Of a DNA stretch of 64,000 nt, positions 23,646-32,557 are shown piece by piece (position 1 is the first letter of the stretch; every line of letters begins with the position of its first letter). Origin of the DNA: an uncultured Rhizobiaceae bacterium (GTDB taxonomy: Bacteria; Pseudomonadota; Alphaproteobacteria; Rhizobiales; Rhizobiaceae); assembly GCA_958296345.1 (NCBI GenBank), contig CATQIJ010000007.1, forward strand, positions 1 to 64,000, given 5' to 3'. The notes under the pieces were generated by a model. The model saw only the letters and a list, made by a program, of their open reading frames with translations. It searched no databases and was not told the origin of the DNA. Position numbers and translations under genes: made by a program.

Positions 23646-24668
23646 CTATTCAAACATTGTCCGTAAGTTTAGGCTCGACTCTTTACCAATCTTGTTAAAG
23701 TTTTCTGTAAGCCATTCTTGGGCTGACGAGCGACCAAGGTCACGAAGGTGATGTAGGAATTCTAGTTCTAAGTTTAACTTGGATGATGATGAAAGTTCTT
23801 GCATTTGTTGCGCAGGCTCAATCGCGTGCATTTTTACTCGCATATACTTATCGTGACTCAGATTGCCTTCATCAATTAGGCGGCTGACAAATTCTACTGT
23901 ACGCAATTCACGCAGTAGCGTTGCGTTAAAGGTAATTTCATTGAGGCGGTTATGAATACCACGTACTGTAGTTGGTATTTCAGGCGTTTCAATCGGATTG
24001 ACCTCAACCAGTAAAACGTCTTCGCATTCTGTCTCGTAAAAAAGCGGATAAAGTGGAGGATTGCCCATATAGCCACCGTCCCAATAGGCCTCACCATCAA
24101 TTTCAACCGCCTGATAAATTTCAGGCAAACAGCATGAGGCCATAACGCTGTCTGCGGTGATTTCATTGTTCTTGAAAACCTTTGTTTTCCCAGATCGAAC
24201 ATTGGTTGCGCAGATGAATAGTTCAAAGTTCTGACATGCGTGAACATGGTCAAAATCAATTTCGCTTTTAATGAGTTCTAGTAGTGGATTGATATTCATG
24301 GGGTTGAATTCATAAGGTGAAAAAGTCCCTGTAAAAGCATCAAATGCCATACGTCCAGGTGAATAATCAAGACTCCAATCGCCGTTCAGTATTGAAAAAG
24401 GGTTTCGTTGAATAGGGCTGAAACGGCCAAGATCACTCAGCTTTGTCCAGAAGTTTTCCAACGCTTCACGTGCGCCATCATTCCCGCCAACACTATAACC
24501 ATCGGCAATGGCAACTGCATTTATAGCACCAGCACTTGTCCCAGAAATTCCTTCAATATCCAGTCTGCCATCTTCGAGAATTTTATCGAGCACACCCCAA
24601 GTAAAAGCACCATGCGCTCCCCCACCTTGAAGGGCTAAATTGATATGTTTTATTTTAGGTGAAGCCAT
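23646..24668 (-). CDS. Patatin-like phospholipase
   Basis: A 340-residue lipid acyl hydrolase of the patatin family. The oxyanion loop is LQGGGAHGAF (residues 13-22), the nucleophile is S45 in G43-T-S-A-G47, and the catalytic Asp is D197 in the DGG motif (YWDGGYMGN). There is no signal peptide, so it is cytoplasmic or peripheral. In Rhizobiales similar proteins are often near genes for polyhydroxybutyrate metabolism, but none is seen here. It stands alone between the lacI-type gene and dodecin. Confidence 0.9.
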   Translation of the reverse strand: MASPKIKHINLALQGGGAHGAFTWGVLDKILEDGRLDIEGISGTSAGAINAVAIADGYSVGGNDGAREALENFWTKLSDLGRFSPIQRNPFSILNGDWSLDYSPGRMAFDAFTGTFSPYEFNPMNINPLLELIKSEIDFDHVHACQNFELFICATNVRSGKTKVFKNNEITADSVMASCCLPEIYQAVEIDGEAYWDGGYMGNPPLYPLFYETECEDVLLVEVNPIETPEIPTTVRGIHNRLNEITFNATLLRELRTVEFVSRLIDEGNLSHDKYMRVKMHAIEPAQQMQELSSSSKLNLELEFLHHLRDLGRSSAQEWLTENFNKIGKESSLNLRTMFE

Positions 24669-24751
24669 TTGTTTTAACTCGGTACATCATACGTTTGATA
24701 TTTATATATCAACATTGAATATCAAAATCATTAAAACATTTTGGCAAATAT

Positions 24752-24787
24752 AAAACTGGTACTGTAGAATCAAACAGCACCAGTTTT
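24752..24787 (-). terminator. Terminator downstream of dodecin
   Basis: AAAACTGGTACTGT pairs with ACAGCACCAGTTTT, a 14-bp stem with one mismatch and an 8-base loop, starting 13 bases past the dodecin stop. The minus-strand tail is T-rich (TTTTATATTT). Confidence 0.75.
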
Positions 24788-24799
24788 GAATTTTATATA

Positions 24800-25003
24800 T
24801 TAATCAGCAAGAACGAATGTAATTTTCATTACAACGCGATATTCAACAATCTTGCCGTTTTCTACTACGCATTTTTGGTCTTTGACCCAAGCCCCTTGAA
24901 CGTTTTTAAGTGTTTTAGAAGCGCGTTTAACGCCTTTTTCAATAGCGTCATCAAAGCCTTTTTTAGATGATGAAATAATTTCAGTTATGCGTGCTACAGA
25001 CAT
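24800..25003 (-). CDS. Dodecin family flavin-binding protein
   Basis: A 67-residue protein with the dodecin pattern: SVARITEIISSSKKGFDDAIEKGVKRASKTLKN gives strand-helix, then GAWVKDQKCVVENGKIVEYRV and a final strand KITFVLAD. Dodecins assemble into hollow dodecamers that store riboflavin or FMN; the key Trp here is in GAWVKDQ, which stacks on the flavin in the family. The Gln after it is also typical. It is a single gene with its own terminator. Confidence 0.92.
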   Translation of the reverse strand: MSVARITEIISSSKKGFDDAIEKGVKRASKTLKNVQGAWVKDQKCVVENGKIVEYRVVMKITFVLAD

Positions 25004-25081
25004 ATTATTTTCCCTTTAAAAGTTACGTAAGGGAGCATAAACTTAAAATGTGTTACTTAAAAGTTGTTGCTGGTATTAAAA

Positions 25082-25462
25082 TTAACCAGCAAAAGGTGTC
25101 ATCCAGCCTAAGTTTGCGCCGTTAACGTCTTGCACAATTGCAATTCTGCCAGTGTTCTCAATATCGAAAGGTTCGCGTACAACAGTTGCTCCAAGACTAA
25201 CAGCTTTGGCGATGCGCTTATCAATATCATCTACTGCGACATACGAAAACCAATGTTCAGGAATGCCGTCAAAGTCGGGACTTGGCATAGTGAAAATGCC
25301 ACCGACGAGCGCTTCCCCCATTTTACAAATGTAATAACTATCTCCACTTTCCATAGGCATTTCTTCAAATGTCCAGCCAAAACTTTCCCCATAAAACTCC
25401 ATAGCTTTCTTGGCCTTGCGGGTGTTCAATTCATTCCAATAAAAATGACCATGTTCAATCAT
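25082..25462 (-). CDS. VOC (glyoxalase/bleomycin resistance) family protein
   Basis: A protein of about 126 residues made of one vicinal-oxygen-chelate module: HGHFYWNELNTRKAKKAMEFYGESFGW at the start, then WFSYVAVDDIDKRIAKAVSLGATV and GRIAIVQDVNGANLGWMTP at the end. The substrate is unknown. ATG 25462 is preferred because GGGAG precedes it; starting further up would add a non-conserved hydrophobic leader. It stands alone. Confidence 0.85.
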   Translation of the reverse strand: MIEHGHFYWNELNTRKAKKAMEFYGESFGWTFEEMPMESGDSYYICKMGEALVGGIFTMPSPDFDGIPEHWFSYVAVDDIDKRIAKAVSLGATVVREPFDIENTGRIAIVQDVNGANLGWMTPFAG

Positions 25463-25524
25463 GATAAAATCTCCCAAAAGTTGAAGTAGGAAAATCATAA
25501 CACAATAATGGAAAGTTTTTTAGC

Positions 25525-26205
25525 TTAATGCCAATCACAGTTGATCAAAGGATGAGTTAACCGAGCTGTTTGCTGCTTTAGGTGTTTAGTTCTTGCGGCA
25601 ATTTCTGGTATGTCGCGTTCATGGGTTTCTACAAATGCATGCTCGAAGTGTTGTTCAAGTTTTTGATCAAATATGTTTTCAAACAAAGGAATTTCTGCGC
25701 CCTCAATATCGACTTTCATCAGTTTTACGGGCGCTTCAAGCTTTTTCAAGAATTTACAAAAGTCAATTGTTTGAACGTGAAACCCACTGGCTTCAGAAAC
25801 GTTTTTCTTATCGGCAAAAAGCGAGGATGATTTTGTAAGGCGGTCAGGAGACTTATCAAATGCACTCGACCGATAAAGCATAGTTTCGCCATCCGTATCA
25901 GATGCAGCCGCATTGATAAGCGCTACATTGGAAAACTGTTCAGTAGCCTCTTGCAAGAGTTTAAAGGCATGAGGGTCAGGCTCAATCGCATAAACCTGCG
26001 CACCAGTTTTGGCGAGAGGAATAGTAAACTCACCAATATTGGCTCCAAGATCTATCGCAACATCTGATGGAGTGAGAGAGGCCAGAACTTTATTAAATTC
26101 AAGCTTAGCAGCTTTCTCTCGGAAGTAATTTTGAAACGTGAACTTGTTCCAGATGTGAATGGCTTCGAGTTTAAAGCTGCCAAAACTATGATCAATATGG
26201 GGCAT
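25525..26205 (-). CDS. FkbM family methyltransferase
   Basis: A SAM-dependent methyltransferase of about 226 residues. VAIDLGANIGEFTIPLAK is motif I, YAIEPDPHAFKLLQE motif II, and KLMKVDIEGAEIPLF the FkbM signature. FkbM enzymes methylate sugars or small molecules, often in surface polysaccharide pathways. An upstream in-frame start at 26367 would add 54 residues lying inside the preceding gene, so ATG 26205, one base after that gene's stop, is preferred. It forms a tight unit with glyQ and the Imm45-like gene. Confidence 0.85.
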   Translation of the reverse strand: MPHIDHSFGSFKLEAIHIWNKFTFQNYFREKAAKLEFNKVLASLTPSDVAIDLGANIGEFTIPLAKTGAQVYAIEPDPHAFKLLQEATEQFSNVALINAAASDTDGETMLYRSSAFDKSPDRLTKSSSLFADKKNVSEASGFHVQTIDFCKFLKKLEAPVKLMKVDIEGAEIPLFENIFDQKLEQHFEHAFVETHERDIPEIAARTKHLKQQTARLTHPLINCDWH

Positions 26206-26206
26206 C

Positions 26207-26551
26207 TTAATCGAGTTTCTTATTTTTAGGAATTGGAGAATGTTCTCTAATATAAACCTCTTCAATAGGACAGTCAGGTATAATCCATTCATTCCAATTT
26301 TGTTTAACCCAGTCTGTAGACATGCAAAAACTGCTTCGCTTGGTGAAAGCTTTGCGTGGAGGTGCAACTAGAAGGAAGCCAGCATTATATCCTGTAATAT
26401 ACATGAAGCCTAAGCTCCTTGTATCTAAATTTTCAACTAACATTAGGCCAGTGATTTCGCCCCTGCGTTTTGGTTGTTCTAACCCATAGTGGAGAAACCT
26501 AAATGTCGTACCACGCCAAAGTTCTTTTCCTTTGAAGTCAATCAACCGCAT
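26207..26551 (-). CDS. Imm45-like immunity protein family member
   Basis: A 114-residue protein that begins MRLIDFKGKELWRGTTFRFL and ends WVKQNWNEWIIPDCPIEEVYI. I recall this pattern (LWRG-TFRF, ISGY-AG, W--ENW--WIYP-C---EVYI) from the Imm45 family of predicted immunity proteins in polymorphic toxin systems. No toxin, repeat protein or secretion gene is nearby, so it is an orphan. Its ATG directly follows the glyQ stop and its own stop is one base from the fkbM start, implying coupled translation. The family call is from memory; a housekeeping role linked to glyQ is also possible. Confidence 0.55.
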   Translation of the reverse strand: MRLIDFKGKELWRGTTFRFLHYGLEQPKRRGEITGLMLVENLDTRSLGFMYITGYNAGFLLVAPPRKAFTKRSSFCMSTDWVKQNWNEWIIPDCPIEEVYIREHSPIPKNKKLD

Positions 26552-27502
26552 TTAAAGTTCTGCCCCACCAGCCTCAGTTTTTAAAAATGCTTCACCACAA
26601 GCTTGCGCTAATTTGCGCACACGAAGAATATAACTCTGACGTTCCGTTACAGAAATTACACCGCGCGCATCAAGCAAATTGAAAACGTGCGATGCTTTAA
26701 TCGCTTGATCATATGCAGGATGCGCCATGACAATCTTCTTTCCGTTTTTTGGATCAATCTCTTCTTGAGCAAGTGTGTTCTGACACTCTGCTTCCGCATC
26801 TTCAAAATGTTTAAGCAATGTGTCTGTATCAGCCACATCAAAATTCCAGCGAGAATATTCACGTTCGGTTTGTTGAAAGACATCGCCGTAAGAAATTTTT
26901 GCATCACCCTCTTGGCCATTAAAGTTTAGATCGTAAACATTGTCCACGTCCTGCACATACATAGCGAGGCGCTCCAGGCCGTAAGTGAGCTCACCAGCAA
27001 CAGGCGAACATTCAAATCCACACACTTGTTGGAAATATGTAAATTGTGAGACTTCCATCCCATCACACCAAACTTCCCATCCAAGCCCCCAAGCACCAAG
27101 TGTTGGGCTTTCCCAGTCATCTTCTACAAAACGAATGTCGTGTAACATAGGATCAATGCCAATCGCCGCTAGAGAGCCTAAATAAAGCTCTTGCATGTTT
27201 GGCGGTGAAGGTTTCAAGAGTGCTTGATATTGATAATAATGTTGTAAGCGGTTTGGGTTTTCACCATAGCGCCCATCTGTAGGACGACGTGATGGTTGGA
27301 CGTAAGCAGCTTTCCAATGTTTTGGCCCAAGCGCACGTAAAGTAGTCGCTGGATGAAACGTACCTGCACCGACTTCCATATCGTAGGGTTGCAAGACAAC
27401 ACAGCCATGGTTCGCCCAGTAATTATGCAAGGTTAAAATCAAACCCTGAAACGAACGAGTAGGGTGCATGTGGTCAGGCAGCTTTTCAGCAGTGGCAGTC
27501 AT
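26552..27502 (-). CDS. glyQ: Glycine-tRNA ligase, alpha subunit
   Basis: A 316-residue catalytic alpha subunit of the heterotetrameric bacterial glycyl-tRNA synthetase. It starts in the usual way ([25 protein letters not shown], residues 18-42) and has [16 protein letters not shown] and the [16 protein letters not shown] segments of class II motif regions. The beta subunit gene, glyS, is 8.6 kb away on the opposite strand instead of adjacent. Two further genes follow immediately in the same unit. Confidence 0.96.
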   Translation of the reverse strand: MTATAEKLPDHMHPTRSFQGLILTLHNYWANHGCVVLQPYDMEVGAGTFHPATTLRALGPKHWKAAYVQPSRRPTDGRYGENPNRLQHYYQYQALLKPSPPNMQELYLGSLAAIGIDPMLHDIRFVEDDWESPTLGAWGLGWEVWCDGMEVSQFTYFQQVCGFECSPVAGELTYGLERLAMYVQDVDNVYDLNFNGQEGDAKISYGDVFQQTEREYSRWNFDVADTDTLLKHFEDAEAECQNTLAQEEIDPKNGKKIVMAHPAYDQAIKASHVFNLLDARGVISVTERQSYILRVRKLAQACGEAFLKTEAGGAEL

Positions 27503-27673
27503 ATGAGTAAGTCCGTAACATTAACATTCAATATGAGTGGTTTAGCGGATTGATAAGATGGGTCAAGTTTTATCCATCAAACATAAAAGGCTATTACGAC
27601 ATAAATGCCGTAATCAGAAATTCCCTTTTTGCCATTTCCGGTAGAGCTTTGCCTAAAACCAAAGGCTTGCCTC

Positions 27674-28981
27674 ATGGAAGAAGAAACCATCATAGAAACA
27701 ACGGAAGTTCGCGTGAGCGCGACGCCGATTGCAATGTCTGGTATTATTATTTCAATGATGATGTTAGCAGCAGCCACTGGCATTGCTTTTGCATATATTC
27801 CAATCACGCTATCAAGCTCAGGGTTCGAACCTTGGATTGCCTCTGCGATGTTTCCAGCGATCTCTTTTGGAGGACTAATAGGATGTTTGGTTGTCGGGTA
27901 TTTATTACGCCTTTCAGGTCATGCCCGTGTTTTCATGAGTGTTTACGCAATAATTATCTGGTCTTTTTTGATTATATTACTAACAGATAATCCTTATATT
28001 TGGATTTTGTCGCGGGTTCTTTACGGGTTTGGAACTAATGGTGTCTTCATCGTAGCGCAGAGCTGGTTACATGATGCTTGTTCAGATGAAAACCGAGGCC
28101 GTGTTATTGCAACCTTTTACGTATTATACGTTGTCTCTCTAGGGTTTGGCTCATTTAGCATTGGATATATGGATGTTGAAAGCAGTGTGCCAATGGCACT
28201 TTGTGTTGGCCTTGTTACCTTGGCAATCCTGCCTGTTGGACTGACTAGGCTCCGCCAACCCGAAGCCCCTGAAGGCTTTAATATTCAAATTCGCAAACTA
28301 TGGAAGATTTCTCCAGTTGGCTTGATGGGTATGCTGTGTATTGGTGGCTTAACCATGACCTTGCAAGGCTTTGCACCTATATATGCAAGTACGCTTAGCT
28401 ATAGCCCATCTGATATTGGCCTTTTGCTTTTGATGATGCAGTTAGGATTACTTGTCGTCCAAATGCCCATGGGCGCATTATCAGACCGTATTGACAGACG
28501 TTACGTTCTTTTAATTGTTACAGCGATGTCGACTGTATTAGGCGTTTTGGCAATTATCACTGAATCTAATTTAAACTTTCTATGGCTGGTCTTAATGTTT
28601 GCGATTTGGTCAGGATCAATTGAGACAATCTATTCCGTTTCAAGTGCCTTGGCCAATGACCGTGCTGATCCAAAAGATTATGTATTTTTGTCTTCAACAC
28701 TCATGATTGTATGGTCGTTGGGCGCATTTATTATTCCGCTTGGTTCGACAATTCTCTTGCAATTTTTACCAGTAAAAATGTTCATGTGGATACTCTTATC
28801 GCTCTCCGCATCCTTCGCCATTTTCGTGACGTTACGAATTTTCGTACGAGAAGCAGTGCCGCAAAATGAAATGGAAAACTTCCAATATGCAACAGCTCAA
28901 ATGGTAAACGCAGGCGAATATTACAATCCAGAAGCAATTGCAGAAGCTAACGCAGGCGTGGGTGAAGGTTTGCTGACTTGA
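27674..28981 (+). CDS. MFS transporter, YcaD-like
   Basis: A major facilitator superfamily permease of about 435 residues with 12 predicted helices. The first half contains GYLLRLSGHARVFM in the loop between helices 2 and 3, and RVLYGFGTNGVFIVAQSWLHD on helix 4; the second half repeats the fold with MGALSDRIDRRYVLL. The SWLHD segment suggests the YcaD-type subgroup. The substrate is unknown. ATG 27674 is preferred, with AAAGG 8 bases upstream; an in-frame start at 27629 lacks a binding site. It is divergent from glyQ. Confidence 0.88.
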   Translation: MEEETIIETTEVRVSATPIAMSGIIISMMMLAAATGIAFAYIPITLSSSGFEPWIASAMFPAISFGGLIGCLVVGYLLRLSGHARVFMSVYAIIIWSFLIILLTDNPYIWILSRVLYGFGTNGVFIVAQSWLHDACSDENRGRVIATFYVLYVVSLGFGSFSIGYMDVESSVPMALCVGLVTLAILPVGLTRLRQPEAPEGFNIQIRKLWKISPVGLMGMLCIGGLTMTLQGFAPIYASTLSYSPSDIGLLLLMMQLGLLVVQMPMGALSDRIDRRYVLLIVTAMSTVLGVLAIITESNLNFLWLVLMFAIWSGSIETIYSVSSALANDRADPKDYVFLSSTLMIVWSLGAFIIPLGSTILLQFLPVKMFMWILLSLSASFAIFVTLRIFVREAVPQNEMENFQYATAQMVNAGEYYNPEAIAEANAGVGEGLLT

Positions 28982-28988
28982 TAGGCTA

Positions 28989-29168
28989 TTATTCTTCGTC
29001 GACAGGTCGAAAAACACCGTCTTTATCTTCTTTTAAAACCGTTTGTGATTTAGCTTTATTTTCCGCAGCGCGTGTTTCTTTATTGATGCGTTCCATTTCA
29101 CGTTTAAGGGCTTTGTAGCCATACCAGACAACGCCGCCAATGAGGCCGATTGCTATTAGTTGTGGCAT
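28989..29168 (-). CDS. Small membrane-anchored protein upstream of sppA region
   Basis: A 59-residue protein: an N-terminal membrane helix (LIAIGLIGGVVWYGYKAL, about residues 4-21) followed by a charged, helical tail ending DGVFRPVDEE. A very strong ribosome binding site (GGGAGGAAG) precedes the ATG at 29168. It follows sppA in the same direction with 21 bases between. The helix-plus-charged-tail layout and conserved position suggest a real gene; function unknown. Confidence 0.75.
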   Translation of the reverse strand: MPQLIAIGLIGGVVWYGYKALKREMERINKETRAAENKAKSQTVLKEDKDGVFRPVDEE

Positions 29169-29189
29169 TAATCTTCCTCCCTGAAGCGT

Positions 29190-30041
29190 TTATAATCCGA
29201 AACGTGCGCGTAGTGCTTTTTCTTCTGCTGTCACGACACTTGCATCAACAAAACTATGAGCTGCTTCGCTACCAAAAGATATCCCAGGCGTTCCACCGCG
29301 ACCTAAAAGTCCTTTTTTCTGAGTAATCAGTTTTAGTTTTGCGTCTTTACCATAACGTTCTTTGATAATTGTACCAACATGGCCAAACCCGTCCACAAGG
29401 CCTAGTTCTTTTCCGCGCAAACCAGTCCAAAATTTACCTGTGAAAATATCAGGATCGTCACTTAGTTTTGCCCCGCGTCGTGCTTCCACCATATCAATAA
29501 ATACTTTATGGATTTCAAGCTGAAGCTCTTTGATATAAGCAATATCTTTTTTATTTTCTGGCTGGAACGGATCAAGTGAAACTTTGTTTTTACCAGCGGT
29601 ATAAACACGCCGATCAATGCCAAGTTTTTCGATTGCTTTGTCAAATCCAAAACTTGCAGAGACAACACCGATTGAACCAACAATTGAAGTCTCGTCAACG
29701 AAGATCTCATCACCAGCAATTGCCAGCATATAACCACCAGAGGCGGCAACATCTTCTACAAATACAAGAACGTGCTTTTCATTTTCATCAGCAAGTTCGC
29801 GAATACGTTGATACATCAAGCGTGATTGCACTGGTGAACCACCGGGTGAATTAATAACCAGCGCAACAGCAGGTGCTTTCTTATCTGAAAAAGCTTTCTC
29901 TAGTAGAGGGCCAACACCAGCTAGCGATAGTGTACGGTTTAGTGGGCCACCAGAGGCCGCAATTGCACCAGACAGACGAACAACAGGAATGGACACATTT
30001 TTTTTGCCGAGTTTTCCCGGCAGATATTTTCTAAAATTCAT
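29190..30041 (-). CDS. sppA: S49 family serine protease, SppA-like
   Basis: A 283-residue single-domain member of the signal peptide peptidase A (S49) family. NSPGGSPVQSRLMYQRI is the oxyanion region, the nucleophile Ser is in DVAASGGYMLAIAGDEI, and the general-base Lys is probably in the later KNKVSLDPF segment or near it. Such proteins degrade signal peptides or damaged membrane proteins, and the short form lacks a clear N-terminal membrane anchor here. It lies between the tRNA methyltransferase and the 59-residue gene on the same strand. Confidence 0.9.
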   Translation of the reverse strand: MNFRKYLPGKLGKKNVSIPVVRLSGAIAASGGPLNRTLSLAGVGPLLEKAFSDKKAPAVALVINSPGGSPVQSRLMYQRIRELADENEKHVLVFVEDVAASGGYMLAIAGDEIFVDETSIVGSIGVVSASFGFDKAIEKLGIDRRVYTAGKNKVSLDPFQPENKKDIAYIKELQLEIHKVFIDMVEARRGAKLSDDPDIFTGKFWTGLRGKELGLVDGFGHVGTIIKERYGKDAKLKLITQKKGLLGRGGTPGISFGSEAAHSFVDASVVTAEEKALRARFGL

Positions 30042-30117
30042 GATTGCAATCTTAAATTATAATTCGTGTTTGAGCTATAAATGGTTTGGCAATGTTACTT
30101 TTGCAAGGTTTTTTTGC

Positions 30118-30936
30118 TCAGCCTGCAAAATCTAAATGGGCTTTTCCCTTGAAAATTGCATCGGCTTTATCCGTGAAACTGCCATCTGCGTTATGAACCA
30201 CAAAACCTGGAACAATTGCCATTGGTGCACGGGAAGCTCTTGTGCCTCTTACAATTATGCGTTTGGCTGCTTCATCTGCACGAGAATGTATCGGTATTAT
30301 TTCAAGTCCACCAAAGCGCCCCTGTGAGCATGCAAGAACCTCACCTAAGTTCTCAGTTCTGTAAATAATCGCAATTGTTCCACCAGGGCGCAAAATGGCT
30401 GCAGCAGTCCTAAACCATGCATCAATCCCACCTTCGCCCATCATAAATGCTTGAGACTTTAGCTCATCCTTTGGCGCGCGTTCATTTGAAGTATTGTAAG
30501 GTGGATTCATAATGATGTGGTTGACGCTATCAGATGCAAGACCCGCTTTTAATCTGTCTACACCACAAGCAGTAATATCTAGTTCAATTACTTTAGATCT
30601 GTGGGTGAACTTTGTGTTGGAGCTAAACAATAGGGATTTTCGCGCAAGTTCCGCCATCTCTGAGTTTTTTTCAACGGCTAATAAGCTCAATTCTCGATTT
30701 AGATTTAACGCAGCAAGACCTGCAACACCTACACCTGCTCCAAGGTCGGCTAAAAGGCCGCTTGAGTTTTTTGGTAGAGCTGCGGCAAGTAAGAGGGCAT
30801 CCATGCCACTTCTAATGCCACGTTTAGAGGGTTGCAAAACCTCAAAGGCACTATCATGAAATTTGTCACGGGTTGTTTCCATAACTGTATCTGAAAATCC
30901 ATTGGGTTGGTTATTTTCTAAATTTGCTTTTGCCAT
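30118..30936 (-). CDS. tRNA1(Val) N6-adenine methyltransferase-like protein
   Basis: A Rossmann-fold methyltransferase of about 272 residues. LADLGAGVGVAGLAALN is motif I and the catalytic IIMNPPYN motif is typical of enzymes that methylate exocyclic amino groups; the overall layout resembles TrmN6/YfiC, which modifies A37 of tRNA-Val. An in-frame start at 31035 would overlap the upstream DUF2007 gene, so ATG 30936 (MAKANLENN) is preferred. It is downstream of that gene in the same unit. Confidence 0.85.
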   Translation of the reverse strand: MAKANLENNQPNGFSDTVMETTRDKFHDSAFEVLQPSKRGIRSGMDALLLAAALPKNSSGLLADLGAGVGVAGLAALNLNRELSLLAVEKNSEMAELARKSLLFSSNTKFTHRSKVIELDITACGVDRLKAGLASDSVNHIIMNPPYNTSNERAPKDELKSQAFMMGEGGIDAWFRTAAAILRPGGTIAIIYRTENLGEVLACSQGRFGGLEIIPIHSRADEAAKRIIVRGTRASRAPMAIVPGFVVHNADGSFTDKADAIFKGKAHLDFAG

Positions 30937-30991
30937 TGTAGTTTTCTTTGTATGTCGTTTTGTTTGTTTAAACGGGCAAAAGTCTAGGGAA

Positions 30992-31222
30992 TTATGACAA
31001 TCGGCTCGTAATTTCTTTTTCAAGTCCTGCATCATTCAACAATTGCTTTGCTGCAAGCAGCGCTCCATCTGTGACCATGATACGTTTTGGTATTATCCCT
31101 AATGATCCCTCTAAAATACTCATATTCTGATCTAAAATCAGAAAATCGATATCAGCATCATTTAGAAGTGATTCAACATAAGAAATAGTCACTAGATTAT
31201 TTGTAGCCATAAGTTCCTTCAT
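30992..31222 (-). CDS. DUF2007 family protein
   Basis: A 76-residue protein of the DUF2007 (putative signal transducing protein) family: it begins MKELMATNNLVTISYVESLLNDADID and has the small alpha/beta fold related to PII-like or ACT-type domains. Function is unknown. It is divergent from the polyprenyl synthase gene and upstream of the methyltransferase, an order conserved in Rhizobiales. Confidence 0.88.
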   Translation of the reverse strand: MKELMATNNLVTISYVESLLNDADIDFLILDQNMSILEGSLGIIPKRIMVTDGALLAAKQLLNDAGLEKEITSRLS

Positions 31223-31396
31223 GGCTATTCCTTAGCATAAAAACTTCCATGTATATCTACCATTTTTTGAGGCTTAAGTAGAATCATATGTAATAACGAT
31301 CCTGTTATAAGCGATAGAAGTTGCCCTGCTTCAAAATAGCACTTGTATGAGACGGCTTGCCGCCTTATTTTCCGCATATAGCTTAAAGGATCAAAT

Positions 31397-32416
31397 ATGT
31401 CTGGTGTTGTAGTTTCTATCGATAATAAAAAAGTAGCAAAAGCAAGCATTGCCCCCCTCATGCAACTTGTTGAAGATGATATGAAGCGTGTGAACTCTCT
31501 CATTTTATCTAAAACAGGATCTGATGTTGAGATGATTCCTGAAGTTGCTAAGCATTTAATTGATTCTGGTGGTAAACGTCTGCGCCCAATGATTACCTTA
31601 GCTGCCGCGCAAATGTGTGGCTATGAAGGTGAAGGCCATATTACACTCGCATCCAGCGTAGAATTTATGCACACCGCAACTTTGTTGCATGATGATGTTG
31701 TCGACCAGAGTGACATGAGACGCGGAAAGCTTGCCGCTCGTATGTTATGGGGCAATGAAGCAAGTGTTCTTGTTGGCGATTTTTTATTAGGTCAAGCTTT
31801 TCGCATGATGGTTGAGGTCGGCTCTTTAAAAGCACTTGATGTTTTATCCCATGCAGCAACCGTGATTGCAGAGGGCGAAGTGCTACAACTTCAAACTGCA
31901 CAAAACTTAGAAACAACTGAAGATGAATATCTAAACGTCATTCGTTCAAAAACAGCTGCTCTATTTGCAGCTGCAGCAGAAGTAGGTCCAATCATTGCGA
32001 ATTCATCAGCTTCGCATATCAATGCGCTGCGCTCATACGGTAATAATCTTGGCCTAGCATTTCAGCTTATAGATGATGCGCTGGATTATGGCGGCAATGC
32101 TGGCGACTTGGGTAAAAATACAGGCGACGATTTCCGTGAAGGCAAAGTAACGCTACCCATACTCCTTGCTTATAGACGCGGTTCTGAGGAAGAACGCAAG
32201 TTTTGGCATGATGCTGTTGTAGATGGTAAAACTGATGAAGAAAGACTTGCAAAAGCGATGGAGATTTTAGTCCGCCATGATGCAATTTCAGATACGGTTG
32301 CTCGCGCTCGTCATTATGCAGAGATGGCAAGAGACGCTCTAGGTACTATGCCAGATTCTGCTCATAAAGACGCATTGATTGAAGTTTTGGAGTTTTGTGT
32401 AAGCAGAGCGGTTTAA
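31397..32416 (+). CDS. ispB: Polyprenyl (octaprenyl/decaprenyl) diphosphate synthase
   Basis: A 339-residue trans-prenyltransferase. The first Asp-rich motif is DDVVDQ (LLHDDVVDQSDMRRGK) and the second LIDDALDYGG, with GDDFREGKVTLP after it. It makes the long prenyl tail for ubiquinone; alphaproteobacteria commonly use decaprenyl, but chain length cannot be read from sequence by eye. It fits with ubiA at 41160, which uses the product. It is divergent from the DUF2007 gene. Confidence 0.93.
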   Translation: MSGVVVSIDNKKVAKASIAPLMQLVEDDMKRVNSLILSKTGSDVEMIPEVAKHLIDSGGKRLRPMITLAAAQMCGYEGEGHITLASSVEFMHTATLLHDDVVDQSDMRRGKLAARMLWGNEASVLVGDFLLGQAFRMMVEVGSLKALDVLSHAATVIAEGEVLQLQTAQNLETTEDEYLNVIRSKTAALFAAAAEVGPIIANSSASHINALRSYGNNLGLAFQLIDDALDYGGNAGDLGKNTGDDFREGKVTLPILLAYRRGSEEERKFWHDAVVDGKTDEERLAKAMEILVRHDAISDTVARARHYAEMARDALGTMPDSAHKDALIEVLEFCVSRAV

Positions 32417-32557
32417 ATTAATTAATTTCAATATCTTCACACGCTTGTTAAGTACTTTTTATTAGATTACCTGCAAACTTGATTATTATCCCTAAAAGCG
32501 CCATGTTTTGTATGTCGTTGGTAAAAGAATAATAATTTGAAGTCAGGTCGTACATTT

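Noticed and set aside
27824-27833. GGTTCGAACC, a T-loop-like sequence suggesting a tRNA
   Set aside because: It lies inside the MFS transporter gene and no acceptor, D or anticodon stems can be formed around it.
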